Source: Nilaparvata lugens (lineage: Eukaryota > Arthropoda > Insecta > Hemiptera > Delphacidae). Taken from it: a stretch of 64,000 nucleotides of DNA. The notes beneath the pieces are model-generated. The model searched no databases. It worked only from the letters and a program-made list of their open reading frames with translations, and was not told the origin of the DNA. The DNA is taken from NCBI RefSeq assembly GCF_014356525.2, contig NC_052514.1, positions 4,821,253-4,885,252 on the forward strand, read 5' to 3'. Position 1 is the first letter of the stretch. Each line of letters opens with the position of its first letter. Both the position numbers and the translations under genes were made by a program. Positions 33,881 to 45,600 of this stretch are shown one piece after another.

Positions 33881-34868
33881 CAGATTGAACGTAACAAAGT
33901 GAACGTCAGTGACGTCATCACGAGTGATGTCATTTCGCTCTCACTAGCAGCCAACATTACGTTCCCCGACTGAAGGAGCGGAATTCGAATTTCCTCCAGT
34001 ATCCTAATAGTAAGATACTCCACTCCAGTAAGCTTCAAGCGAACACTAATGTATTATGACAACGTACGTATTAGCCAAGTTAATGAGATACATATAACTT
34101 TCCTATAATTCCATTCTAATTTATATTGAAAGATTGGGCTAGAACCATGATTGTATGCTCAATCATTCATTAAGATACAGCTATTTTGAATGAATGACCT
34201 CTGTCGAATTGGTTCTAGCAAACACATCGTCTCAATCATTTGTTCTAATGTTTTGACTTTTCATATGTGAATTTGTTTTAATGACAATATTGTGTCTGAT
34301 AGATAGAGAGATATATTTCTCGAAAACTTGAAACCTTCAAACACTAAGAAATTTGAACCTCCGTCACTCAGCATAGCAAACATATCACCACTGTTCTTAT
34401 TCTCACTCATGGAGACAGACTGAAAGAGTCAATATGTGCTAATTATCTGAAAGTTGACGGGGCGGTGGGGTTATGACAAACCGGGAGATTCCCGGTTCAA
34501 CCTACTGTCAGAACTGGAACTTCAAGTATTCATGATTCCAAGACTCTTCACTAGTCGAGATAAATCAATGGAACACTTTCAGAGATGAAAAGAAAGGAAT
34601 GGTCGTTATAAAGCAGATGGTTATCGGATACCATCTCTCTTCAACAGAGAGAGCGGGACAAATAATGTTACTAGCAGTGATGACGTCACTACGTAAACAG
34701 TGTATGTGTGTAAGGGAGCTATGTATTACTTCCATTTGATCGCTGGGCGCAATCTGTGTATGCCTGTTATTCTAAACAATAGATCACTCAGTGAACTACT
34801 TTCTCCCTGATCGCACATCGGAGATCGCTTATCGGACGACACCGATTGAATTGAATATCATGCATTCT

Positions 34869-35735
34869 CAACGTTAGTAGACAGAAGGTTGATCACTCAC
34901 AGGTGTAAGATTCGAAGTGGTGGGGGGAATGCCAGCGTGACGTCACGTGTAGTAAAAAAGTGATAGAGTAACCACACTGAGCATACAGTTTATTCACTGT
35001 ATCTTCAAATACATCGTCGTCTAAACCCCTCAAGATTGACCTAGAACTTAAAAATTCTCCATACTTATAGCGAATTAATCACCGATTCTAATGATGTTGT
35101 TTAATATATCAAGTTCATTCAACTTGTATGAATAAAATGAAGTTGAAAGTTTTTCAAGAATATAAACACGTGACACGAAAAAGTTAATAAGCTGGAAAAG
35201 CGTTAGTAGACAACGTTATACTATTATAATTTCAGATTAACCCATAAAAAATCTTGATAAACTAATGCATTTCAATAAAACAATAAACCGATCCCGATAA
35301 ATCCAATGAATTTCATTCATATAAATGCACTGAACACATGCTGGTATCGAGCACATGTTCTACGAGAATCAAAATATCTCATCCCCGAAATTCACAATAT
35401 CACAAATTCTCAAATATGAACACGACCTAGAAGATAAAAAAAACTTGAGGGTTTGAAAGGGAAGGTTAGGAGGTGGGTTTTTTGCTTTTATATTGCAAAA
35501 TGCTTGTTTTATTCAAATGTTTTGATAATTATTGTAAAGCAGAAACAGAAAGCTTGCATGTCAAAAAATGTTTGTGTTATATAATTTGACTACAGGTCAC
35601 CGTATGATTTTCAAGAATGCGATATTCTGCCTACTCTGTACTACAGCCTACGTCACGGCTGCAGTTCCCCAACTCCAATTGCATTTCAACTAAAATACTA
35701 TAGATGAGTGACCAACCTTCTGTCTACTAACTTTG
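34869..35735. mobile_element. MULE-like non-autonomous transposon, 9-bp target duplication
   Basis: Ends CAACGTTAGTAGACAGAAGG and (inverted) CAAAGTTAGTAGACAGAAGG, flanked by ATGCATTCT on both sides (34860-34868 and 35736-35744). Paralogue B retains the empty site (ATGCATCCT, about 39007-39015). Subterminal similarity extends for about 110 bp. A 9-bp duplication is typical of Mutator-like elements. Confidence 0.88.
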
Positions 35736-35874
35736 ATGCATTCTAGCCACGTGACTGGTCAAATGGAAAGAATGATGGTTTTATTGGTGAAGTCCCTCTG
35801 GGTTCTCTCTGTGGTCACTCAGTCTGGTGGCAATACCTTTACCCACATTATTGACTACGGTTAAATTTGAACGG

Positions 35875-36099
35875 TTAAATCACCTCACAGTTCCAGATTC
35901 GTTGATTGAAATTTTCCAATGAGAATAATAAGACCATATTAGGATTTTTATTATCATATGACAATCGATCAGTGCCACCACCTTCTTTTAACATCCGATA
36001 CAGGGAAGCTTTCGTCATTAGATTCCAATCAATTTGTGTTTTCCCGCTTTCATTGACAGTATCGGATTTGAATTGACATCTTGGGACAAACAAAAACAA
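35875..36099 (-). other. 74-codon open frame conserved in segmental copy B (candidate exon)
   Basis: Open in both copies (here and 39146-39370) with equal length and about two-thirds amino-acid identity; both begin MFLF.PRC.FK.DTV and end QRIWNCEVI. An AG acceptor-like site precedes (CCCAAG|ATGT) and a donor-like GAG|GTGATT follows (GAG|GTAATT in B). It lies on the host-gene strand but does not fit the phase chain of the known exons, so it may be an exon of the repeat itself. Confidence 0.35.
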
Positions 36100-36296
36100 A
36101 TATCACTGCGCAGGTCAGAAACTGTTGAAACGGGACAGAAGAATACAAAAAAATACATTTAAGAAGACAGGAGAAGAATACTAATATAAAAAAGTTGAAT
36201 CAATAAGATAGGTAGTTTTCACCAGGACTACTACTTCTAGCAACTGAATTGAAATTTACAGATATTAAAAATGAAAATAAATATACATAATAATTG

Positions 36297-36530
36297 ACCG
36301 AGCGAAGTGAGGTCTAAGATTCAAGTCAACGGTTTGGCATTTCTCTCAATGTTTATATGTTGCGCATTTACGGCGAAACGCGGTGATAGATTTTCATGAA
36401 ATTTGACAGGTATGTTCCATTTTAAATTGCGTGTCGACGTATATACAAGGTTTTTGAAAATTTTGCATTTCAAGGATAATATAAGAGGAAAAAGGAGCCT
36501 CCTTCATACGCCAATATCAAAGTAAAAATC
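36297..36530 (+). repeat. second copy of the GACCGAGCGAAG repeat
   Basis: Same start and end as 20239-20500, with a small internal deletion of the ATGTTTGAATG segment. Inserted in segmental copy A. Confidence 0.8.
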
Positions 36531-36532
36531 AG

Positions 36533-38305
36533 GGGCCTGTTTCATAAAACTCTTGTAATACAGGGCCTGTATTACAGGACTTATAAATTAAAATTTACAA
36601 TCCTGTAAAATTATGTTTCATAAAAATAATTCTACACTTGTAAAATCACCTGTAATATTCGCCTGTATTACAGTTCCTTTATTTTAATTAATGTTTTTAT
36701 TGGCCAGCGAGCCTAATATAATATTTGAACAAATAAGTGCTACTTAAGATGTTTTGGTGGAAAATCCACATTATCAAATTTCTTACGATGGACAGATTGC
36801 ATTCATGCAGGAAAATAACTTTTGTAATATTGTGATATTGAGAGGGTAGTATTGTAGTGGTTTTTGTGTATCTTATATTATTTTTCAGGTTTTTGAACTG
36901 AAATGAACTTTGATTCTAACTGTATGTTGAACCCAGCGTTTTTAGTGTGAGAATTGACTCTGTCTTGTTTGAATTTGCTAACTTGTTGCTTAGTTGTCAA
37001 AATTAAAGCAATTTTCGTGCATTTTTCAAGTACAGTTTCAATTTCATGTCAAAAAAGCCACTGTATTTGAAAATTGTACGAGCATTGACCTTTTTGCAGC
37101 TTTGGCTTTCCCACTGGAAGTTATGCTCAACGCTCGTGGAGGGGGAATAATTTTCAGTGAAAAGGCCTCAGTTGGTATTGAGAGAACGGAAAATCATGTA
37201 ATGGTGCGCGAGCCTCGGTTCTCTGATTGGGCCCATTTCCCCCATTCAGAGGGACAAATTGTTAAGTTTCCAGTTATCAGTAATTTTTATGTAGTTAAAT
37301 AGGAACCAAAATTTAATAGAGCTAGTGGGAGTAGAATCAGGAAATTATTTGTGCGTGTGAGTTCCAGTATAGAGTTTTCTTAAATCGTATGTGTGTGTTT
37401 CTGAAGAGTCGAAATTTAAATTGTTGAAATGGTGAGTGCCGAACTTTTATTGTTTTCTTTTAGCTCGAAATTTAGTACATAGAATGACCGAGGCCCGAAT
37501 TTAGTTGCAGCAAGTTAGCAGGTTCCCAGAATGTATGGATTGGAATTGAATAGTCTATACCTTCGTTTTCTAAATCAGTTACTGAGTAACTCTGTTTTAA
37601 AATTTGACATGATTTCTATTGATTTGTTGATGAGTTCAATAAACCTGAGGTTAAATTTTAAAAGTATTTTCAATGAAGTTCCTGGCTCGTAGTTACTATA
37701 GTTGCTAGAATAGGTGACAATTAGTTAATGATGATAATCTGTGCATTTGAATGAACGAATTCACTAAAAGCTCCCAACCAATCAAGGATTCAACTAGAGA
37801 TTTGATAGCATAATTTTAGCAAATATTATAGAAGAGAAGAAACAACCCCCCCCTCCGTTTACACTTTGTTAATGATAAATAGTTGATAAATTATAATAAC
37901 TACTTAACTTACATAACTTACATATAATAGTTATGTGAGTAGTAATGTTTCAAAAAAAGTTAATTATCAAATCTTAATAATTAAATTAACGACATTAATT
38001 AATTTTTTTAATAAAAAACATAAAACATTTTGGACGTACATTTTCTGAATATTTCCAATAACGCTTTATTGAGGAAAGCTTAATCTAAACCGTTCATAAT
38101 ATTGATAAGTTTCCTGCATCATATTGTAAGAAATTCTGTCCCAGAAAAGTCTTGGCCTACTTATAATAACATAGTCATCTTTACCAGAACTAGAACTACT
38201 ACTCTCATCCATTTCAACACGTTGCCTTTTCAAAAAAAATGGGAGCCGTTCAAAATCGTATTTCTTAAATAACAAAAAACCGTTGATTTCACAAAGACAC
38301 TATAG
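36533..38305 (-). mobile_element. Harbinger-like transposon relic
   Basis: Begins with the TIR-like GGGCCTGTTTCATAAAACTC. Near the right end on the minus strand lies a transposase-like fragment (38066-38275: ERLPFFLKRQRVEMDES..., YYERFRLSF) that resembles the N-terminus of PIF/Harbinger DDE nucleases. The other TIR is missing, apparently lost where segmental copy B starts. The interior (36600-38060) is AT-rich with no intact gene; a 102-codon plus-strand frame at 36994-37302 has no recognisable domain. Confidence 0.5.
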
Positions 38306-39545
38306 GAATTTTTTAACAGTATGTAAATATATTGTTCATTGGATACAATATTCTATTACAAATGATTCCTTTTGATCGTCTCAATCATGTGTTATAATGT
38401 TTTGACTTTTTATATCTGAATTTGTTTTGATGACAATATTGTGGCTGATAGATAGAGATATATTTCTCAAAAACTTGAAACCTTTAAACACTAAGAAATT
38501 TGAACCTCCGTCACTCAGCATAGCAAACATAACACTACTGTTCTTATTCTCACTCATGGAGACAGACTGAAAGAGTCAATATGTGCTAATTATCTAAAAG
38601 TTGACGGGGCGGTGGGGTTATGACAAACCGGGGGATTCCCGGTTCAACCTACTGTCAGAACTGGAACTTCAAGTATTCATGATTCCAAGACTCTTCACTA
38701 GTCGAGATAAATCAATGGAACACTTTCAGAGATGAAAAGAAAGGAATGGTCGTTATAAAGCAGATGGTTATCGGATACCATCTCTCTTCAACAGAGAGAG
38801 CGGGACAAATAATGTTACTAGCAGTGATGACGTCACTACGTAAACAGTGTATGTGTGTAAGGGAGCTATGTATTACTTCCATTTGATCGCTGGGCGCAAT
38901 CTGTGTATGCCTTTTATTCTGAACAATAGATCACTCAGTGAACTACTTTCTCCCTGATCGCACATTGGAGATCGCTTATCGGACGACACCGATTGAATTG
39001 AATATCATGCATCCTAGCCACGTGACTGGTCAAATGGAAAGAATGATGGTTTCATTGGTGAAGTCCCTCTGGGTTCTCTCTGTGGTCACTCAGCCTGGTG
39101 GCAATACCTTTACCCACATTATTGACTACGGTTAAATTTGAAGGGTTAAATTACCTCACAGTTCCAGATTCGTTGTTTGATACTTTCCAATGAGAAAAAT
39201 CTGACCGTATTTTGATTTTTATTATCATATGCCACTCTCTCAGTGGGACCACCTTCTTTTACCGTCCGATACAGGGAAGCTTTCGTCATTAGTTTCCAAT
39301 TAATTTCTGCTTCCCCGAATTTTTTGACAGTATCGAGTTTGAATCTACATCTTGGGAAAAACAAAAACAAATATCACTGCCCATGTCACAAACTGTTGAA
39401 AACTGGACAGAAAAATACAAAAATATACACTTAAGAAGACAGGAGAAGAATACTGATATAAAAAAGAGTTAAATTAATAAGATAGGTAGTTATCACCAGG
39501 ACTACTACTTCTAGCAACCAAATTGACATTTACAAATAATATTGA
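38305..39545 (+). repeat. segmental repeat, copy B
   Basis: Colinear with copy A without the MULE-like insertion; contains the second 74-codon frame on the minus strand (39146-39370). Confidence 0.85.
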
Positions 39546-40237
39546 AAATTAAAATAAATATACATAATAATAAATATAGAGATTATCATATATTAACACT
39601 GCTGATTCAAGAAATAACCACTTTACTTTGTCGTCATATAATGAAAATGCATCAAGGAAGCAGTCCTCCCACAGTATATGACACGTCAAAGTCTAATCTA
39701 ATATATTAATAAATATCCTTCATTTATCAAACACAACAGACAGACAAAACTACAGACTTAATATAACATACATTAAGCAAAAATTTACCAAGAAGGAAGT
39801 ATGCTAATCTGTAAGAGCAAAATACAATAAGGAATTCCCTTGAGTGTTTTTTTGAACTCCCTCAAGCCCTCAATTCTCTGATTTTAAATGGGAGTGAACT
39901 GGATATTTTCATTCCCATATAAAACGGGCCTCTCTCCAGCAGAAAAACTCAATGGGGTGGGTAAACAAAACCTCTAAATCTTGTATTATGGGAATAACTT
40001 ACCTGGTTAACCCGTCTATTTTTTAAAACTAATATTGCTAAATCGAATTTATAAATTGCAGATTGTGTCAGCAATCTCTTCTTTTTTTAAAGTAAGGTCT
40101 GCAAGAACACTTTCTAATTATATTATAATATCCTCACAGCTTTGTTCTGACGTATGAATATTCCATCATTCTCGATCTTTTTCCGCAAATAATGAATTCA
40201 TATCTAATTGGTGATCGACTACGAGTACATTCTATAA
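39546..40237. other. AT-rich DNA without recognisable feature
   Basis: No coding, RNA or repeat signal that I can support. Confidence 0.4.
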
Positions 40238-41093
40238 GGCTAGTTTCACACAAATTCGGTTCGGTTCGGTAAGTTTTCGGCAAATTCTGATAAGTGTGAA
40301 ACGGTTACTCGGTTTGAATTCGGTACCGAATAGAAACTGCATAGAACCGAACGCCCACTTGATTCTAATAAATTCCATCAGGTTCAAATTCGTACCAAGC
40401 GAAGAGCTACTTTCAAACACATTCGATTCGGATCGGTTCGTTTCGTTTTCGGCAAATTCCGAAACGGTGATTCGTATCATATTCGAATTCGAACAGGAAA
40501 GAAAAACAAAGTCTTCTACACAAGCTCGCTTTTTTGTTTTTATTTTATCGTGATTATCTGTTTAAAAATCTTCCATGTCAAAATCATTCATTTCTGTTAG
40601 TTCACTGGAGCATTTTTCTCAATGAATAGTTTGCTTAAAAAATATGAAGATAAATTAAAACTCAGGGAGAATTTTTATTTTTCCATGAAAATTACATGAT
40701 TTTATTAATGGAGAGAAGAGATGAACGTTATGTAAACCATGTGTCAAAATTGAAACAAATTTTCAATTTTAAAAAATTATCAATCTGAACGTCCAAAATT
40801 AATATAATCAAAAATGAACTATTCAAATAGTTCATCATTCTTAATTAACTTGAAAATTCTGTTGTTCGAGAAATCACATCTTACTATATTGAACACCAGC
40901 TTTTATATTTTAATACCAGCATGAATTTTAAAAATCCAAACAAAATCCAAACATAGCTGTGTTTGAGAAGAAAATACCTAATTAGAACCGTACGAATTGA
41001 AACCTGATATGTATGAGAGCCTTATGCATTCGTCTTCGGTAACGAACCAAAACAGACCGAACCGAATGAAACTGAATGTGTGTGAAGCTAGCC
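40238..41093. mobile_element. MITE GGCTAGTTTCACACAAATTC, TAA duplication
   Basis: Inverted ends GGCTAGTTTCACACAAATTC / GGCTAGCTTCACACACATTC flanked by TAA (40235-40237, 41094-41096). Subterminal CGGTTCGGTTCGG repeats at both ends. Harbinger-like by target duplication. Ends about 100 bp from the host exon 41197-41361. Confidence 0.85.
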
Positions 41094-41196
41094 TAATAGC
41101 CTAATAAGTTGCATCCGCTTCTCAACAACTTCAATCATTACTCTTAATCCGTCAATCAACTTCAAAAGGTATAATAACAAATTATATCATACTCAC

Positions 41197-41361
41197 TGCA
41201 TATAAGGGAGCTCTCCTTGTTTTATCTCGCCTTGCGTGTTCTCACCAAATTCATAGATCCTTCTTGATCCTACTAGTTTAGGTTGAGGATTAACAACAAC
41301 AGTTTGAAACACAACATTGATTTTCGGTAACAAAATGTCTCTCCTGTAGCTTTTGCGAGAA
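41197..41361 (-). CDS. host gene exon, module 2 closing exon
   Basis: 165 bp, phase 2 in and 2 out, with acceptor TTTCAG|TTCTCGC and donor ATGCA|GTGAGT. It encodes SRKSYRRDILLPKINVVF, then VVVNPQPKLVGSRRIYEFGE and QGELPYM(Q). Clean frame; aligns with 19970-20110 through VN...KLV..FG. Confidence 0.8.
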
Positions 41362-41451
41362 CTGAAATGAATAATCAAATCAAATTCCCATTAAGATACA
41401 AAAAAAATACAGTTCAATCTCTCTATCTGTCCCTCAACAATGGGGACCAAA

Positions 41452-41454
<3 letters not shown>

Positions 41455-41483
<29 letters not shown>

Positions 41484-41532
41484 AAAAAGAGGAAGAAGAA
41501 GAAGAAGAAGAAAAAGAAGAAGAAGAAGAAGA
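41455..41532. repeat. (GAA)n microsatellite
   Basis: Purine tract of AAG repeats with AAAA and GAGG interruptions. Confidence 0.9.
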
Positions 41533-41577
41533 TTAATTGATTTTCATTATGTGTGCTAGATCAGACTTATTGCACTA

Positions 41578-42254
41578 ATAGTCCAGTCACTATACATTGG
41601 TGCTTGCAATTTATATTGTAGTACTAATTTTTTATCATATAATAATATGTTTGGCTACATAAGAGAAGTTCAGAACCGATTTTTCATGCATAATTTACTT
41701 GTGGCCCAAAAACCTCGTATTTTCGGTACATTTTACAGTTTTCAGCTATTTCCGTCAAATCCAGTAGGCCTAATTGGACAAAGAATTTTGCACCAGCCTA
41801 TTTTGTAGATCATGCATTTCTGAATGAAATGAGACTATTCAGGACTCTCTATCCTCAATGAGTACTGAGTTATGATTTTTCAAAAATGAGTAAAATTTTA
41901 AGAAAACTCAATCTTGATAAATTTTAGTTTTTCTTGCAATTTTACTCATTCTTGAAAAATCATAACTCAGTACACATTGAAGATAGAGGTTCTAAATGAT
42001 GTCATTTCATTCAGAATTTCATAATCTGAAAAAAGGCGGTGGAGAAATTTTCAGTCTGATTAGTGGATTTGGGGAAAATTGCTGAAAACTAGAAAATATG
42101 AGATTTTTTGGCTCAACCTGTATCCAGCACAAGTGAATATGACATGAAAAAATTGTTTTTGGACTTCTCTTTTGTATCCAAACAGTATAATAAAAAATCA
42201 GAGCTACAATTTAAATTGCAATCACATATGTTATGTCCATATTGACTGGACTAT
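41578..42254. mobile_element. palindromic ATAGTCCAGTCA-family element
   Basis: Ends TAGTCCAGTCACTATACATT and (inverted) TAGTCCAGTCAATATGGACA. Two arms of about 320 bp meet near 41925. It is the only copy here with both ends, so it defines the family as a foldback element; single arms are scattered through the window. Confidence 0.82.
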
Positions 42255-42659
42255 AGCTTGAAGAGTATTATAATACCGAAGATAATATTGTTGGAAATGT
42301 GCTGGTTGAAAAGTCATGTGTTTACATTTGAAATATTCGAGTTACAACCCATAATTTCTTTAAAAGCTAAAACTTCAATCAGCCGACATTTTGGTTACAA
42401 GTATCATAGGACATTTTTATTCATGCCATCTTCCTTAGGCCTTTAAAATGATGTACCACACAATGGGTGTTTACATTTAAAATATTAAAGTTACAACCCC
42501 CTTATGAGGAGTTGAAATTAAGTTTTACCTTAAAAGATAGAGTATTCGAACAACAGCTTATCCTGAAAGTTACAGTATTATATCTACAACAGTCTGCAAC
42601 TTATTGAAGGGTTCCCATACATATGACTGTCTCGGTATTATAATAGCAAAGATTAATAG

Positions 42660-43330
42660 AAATTAATTGAACAGGTGTCAATAAACGCTCCACTAGCAAT
42701 CAAAGGCGATGTTCATACTGCAACAGAAAAGCTCCAGAGATCTATCAACAGAATACAGGACTGGGCCAGGAAGTGGAGGATGAAACTCAATGAGGGCAAG
42801 TCAATTCACGTCTACTTCACCAACAGGAGAGCTGATGAGTACCATCCAATCAGTTTAAATAATATCAACATACCACATGCAAATTCTGCTAAATATCTAG
42901 GCATGATAAAAAGCTTCGCTGGAAAGAGCATGCCAAAAAGGAAAAAGAAGAGCTCACCATTAAATTCAAGAAATTCTACTGGCTTATTGGGAGAAACACA
43001 TCACTTTCAATACCAAACAAAGTTCTCCTGTACAAAAGAAATCTTCAAACCTGTCTGGACCCATGGTATACAACTATGGGGCTGCACCAAACCGAGTAAC
43101 ATCGCTATCATTGAACGATTCCGTGCTCAGAAACATCGTTGATGCTCCTTGGTATGTGCGCAACAGCGACATCCGTAGAGATCTGGAAGTCAACCTGGTA
43201 TCCAGTGAGATCAGCGGTATGCAGAGAGTCATGAACCACGGCTCCACCAACACAACAATGTCGAGGCAATCCAGCTGCTAGCACTAGCTAGATGGCGGAT
43301 TGGTGCAGAGGCTCAAAAGGAGGAAGCCAT
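42660..43330 (+). pseudogene. Jockey-like LINE RT C-terminal fragment
   Basis: Coding in overlapping frames: INRIQDWARKWRMKLNEGKS, ANSAKYLGM, WTHGIQLWGCTKPSN, then LRNIVDAPWYVRNSDIRRDL. These are the thumb and C-terminal region of Jockey-clade ORF2. 5'-truncated and frameshifted at about 42900 and 43100. Its 3' end (to about 43365) is interrupted by a hAT element and resumes at 44434. Confidence 0.85.
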
Positions 43331-43365
43331 TTGATTTTTTTTTTTTATTCAACGATACAACATGG

Positions 43366-44425
43366 CAGTAGCGGCTCGTGATCTTCTAGCTTGGGGGTTC
43401 AACCTCATGATCTATTGGAGAGAAAGGTCAATAGGATATAGAGTATTGCGCATAATCAAGTGTAAACGTGATCGATAATAATTACACCCCAAAGGTTGAG
43501 CTTATTTTCTACAAATATAAATTTTTTGTCCTGTTCATATTTTTCTTGTTTGATTTTTACTTCGAGAGTTGGTCACCATTATGTTTTATTTTACACCTAC
43601 CCTCAATATTAATATTGTTTGTATTTAACAAATACTGAACCTTATTCATATTTCTTCATCAAAATGCTGTTACGGTAACACAATAAATTATATTCACACT
43701 CTCACTAAAAGAAAATGAACACACTAGAAATACTCACGAATACACAAAACACACTAGAAATTACTATATTCTTCTACACGCAAAACAAATTTATATAACG
43801 AAAAATGCAGTGAGATCTATCACAACTGTAAACAGTGTATACCCGTAACCATACCGTATAACCTCAAGACTGTCACGCTTAGGCTACTTCTTGTTTACCG
43901 CTTTTTTACTGTTTACTGCCACCAAATTTAAATTTATTGGTTATAAGCAAGTTCAAGATGGCACTGTATCTGTATCACGAATACTCACGATTCATTCCGA
44001 GGTTTACCGAATGCTTCACTTGCCTCGGCTAGGTTCGGCTACTCTCGGATGAACTCGTGCAAACTTGGTTCACACAGGATTGTGAACCAAATCCGTGCTA
44101 GCAAACCGATTCCCCTCCTCCGTTCCACTACCATACCCCAGCCCTGTTTCTGGGTTCACATCGGGAAATGAACACTGCTTTCCATCTCCACCATTCCATC
44201 GTCATTCCATTCGGTGCTGTTTCAAGCAAGCCACTCCGGGCTCTCAGGCACCGGCCGCAAAACATCGACATTAAGTTTACATAGATGAAAAATGTTGTGA
44301 TGTAATTTAATGAGTATAAAATACAAATATAATCATTTGAGTTGCAAATTCATCATTGTATAGGAAGTTGATTCAAACTCTGGGGGTTCAATGAACCATT
44401 GAACACATAGGACGAGCCGCCACTG
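43366..44425. mobile_element. non-autonomous hAT transposon, exact 8-bp duplication
   Basis: Ends CAGTAGCGGCTCGTGA and (inverted) CAGTGGCGGCTCGTCC flanked by CAACATGG on both sides (43358-43365, 44426-44433). No transposase remains in the 1060 bp. Confidence 0.92.
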
Positions 44426-44555
44426 CAACATGGCTATCTAGCCTAGGGACTAATGAGCAACTTTTTTCTGTCCTATAATACTAATAAATACTTCATACAA
44501 GAGAATCCTCCATAGGGTCTCCTATTCAAATTCTAATATTATTAGTACACTGCTT

Positions 44556-45140
44556 ATGACTGTACTACACAGGTGGGTTTCACTCATTTCCACTGCTCTG
44601 CTTTTCACTGGACACAAGACACTTGAATCAGCACTAGACCAGTTCAAATGGCTTCTTCCTTTTCAGCCTCCTCACCAATCCTTCATTTTACAGCAGCTGG
44701 ATTGCTTCGATGTTGTCGTGTTGGTGGAGTCGGGCCTCGTGTTTCTCTGCATGCCTCTGAATTCTGCTGCATACCAGGTCGACTTGCAGGTCTCTGTGAA
44801 GGTCGCTGTTTCTGACGTACCAAGGAGCATCAGCAATGTTTCTCAGCACCTTGTTTTGGAAGCGTTGTATGACTTTGATGTTACTGTCTTTGGTACACCC
44901 CCAAAGTTGTATACCATACGTCCATACTGGCTTTGGAATCTGCTTATACAGGAGTACTTTGTTTGGAATTAACAGGATGGAGTTCCTTCCAATCAGCCAC
45001 CAGAGTCTCTTGTTTTTTATTCCCAGCTCTTCTCTCTTCTTCTTAACATGGACCTTCCAGGGAAGCTTTGCATCTAAAGTCATACCTAGGTACCTGGCAT
45101 CATTTGAAAATGGTACTTTTCGATTGTTAAGAATTTGAAT
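44556..45140 (-). pseudogene. second Jockey-like LINE RT fragment, opposite strand
   Basis: Minus-strand 131-codon frame (44688-45083) with IKNKRLWWLIGR, WTYGIQLWGCTKDSN and LRNIADAPWYVRNSDLHRDL, homologous to the fragment at 42660-43330 but inverted. Truncated upstream at about 45140. Confidence 0.85.
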
Positions 45141-45518
45141 TAGTGTAGTGCAAGTGGTTTCAAGTGAAAAAGTAGAGCAGTGATTGAGTGAAACAATAAA
45201 ATCATGCTTTATAATACAGTTATTTAGTTTAAGTACAAAATATTATTATGAGCAGTAAGAGATTCTGGTGAGAGTTTCTCTGTATTTCACTTTAATTTAG
45301 TAGGTTAGGTTCGATAAAATTTGCTCATTATTCTCATGACTAGATAGCAATAGTAAATTTAAAAAAAAAATAATAAACGCACCAATCCCACCGAAAATTC
45401 AAATAAACAAAAAATGACAGAAGATAAAAGAGGACATTATAGATGAGATGACAAAATTAAGAACTGGTAAGGTAAGTTTGCTCGTATGGTTTCAGAATAT
45501 TAGAAAACAATTTCTTAC

Positions 45519-45600
45519 CGGTGAGGAGAATGTGGTAGAGCAAGTTCTGTGACATCTCCGGTACCAGAATGATTCGGTCTAGTCAATTTTAAAACACCTT
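45519..45600 (-). CDS. host gene exon, module 2 middle exon
   Basis: 82 bp, phase 1 in and 2 out, with acceptor TTTTCAG|AAGGTG and donor CACCG|GTAAG. It encodes (E)GVLKLTRPNHSGTGDVT and ELALPHSPHR. Four codons shorter than the homologous 94-bp exons at 21616 and 63079. Confidence 0.78.

Larger units (their letters stand above)
34029..36296 (+). repeat. segmental repeat, copy A
   Basis: Same family as copies B (38305-39545) and C (24560-25310). Colinear with B from about 34229 to 36290, but contains an 867-bp MULE-like insertion (34869-35735) absent from B, and is cut at its right end by the GACCGAGCG repeat. Confidence 0.85.

Noticed and set aside
36994..37302. 102-aa plus-strand ORF as a gene
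   Set aside because: No recognisable motif, no splice or repeat support, composition like surrounding DNA.
40238..40553. ORFs on both strands at 40232-40553
   Set aside because: They overlap the TIR and subterminal repeats of a MITE with a TAA duplication; not a gene.
43600..44300. Possible transposase in the hAT at 43366-44425
   Set aside because: No frame longer than a few dozen codons and no hAT motif; non-autonomous.
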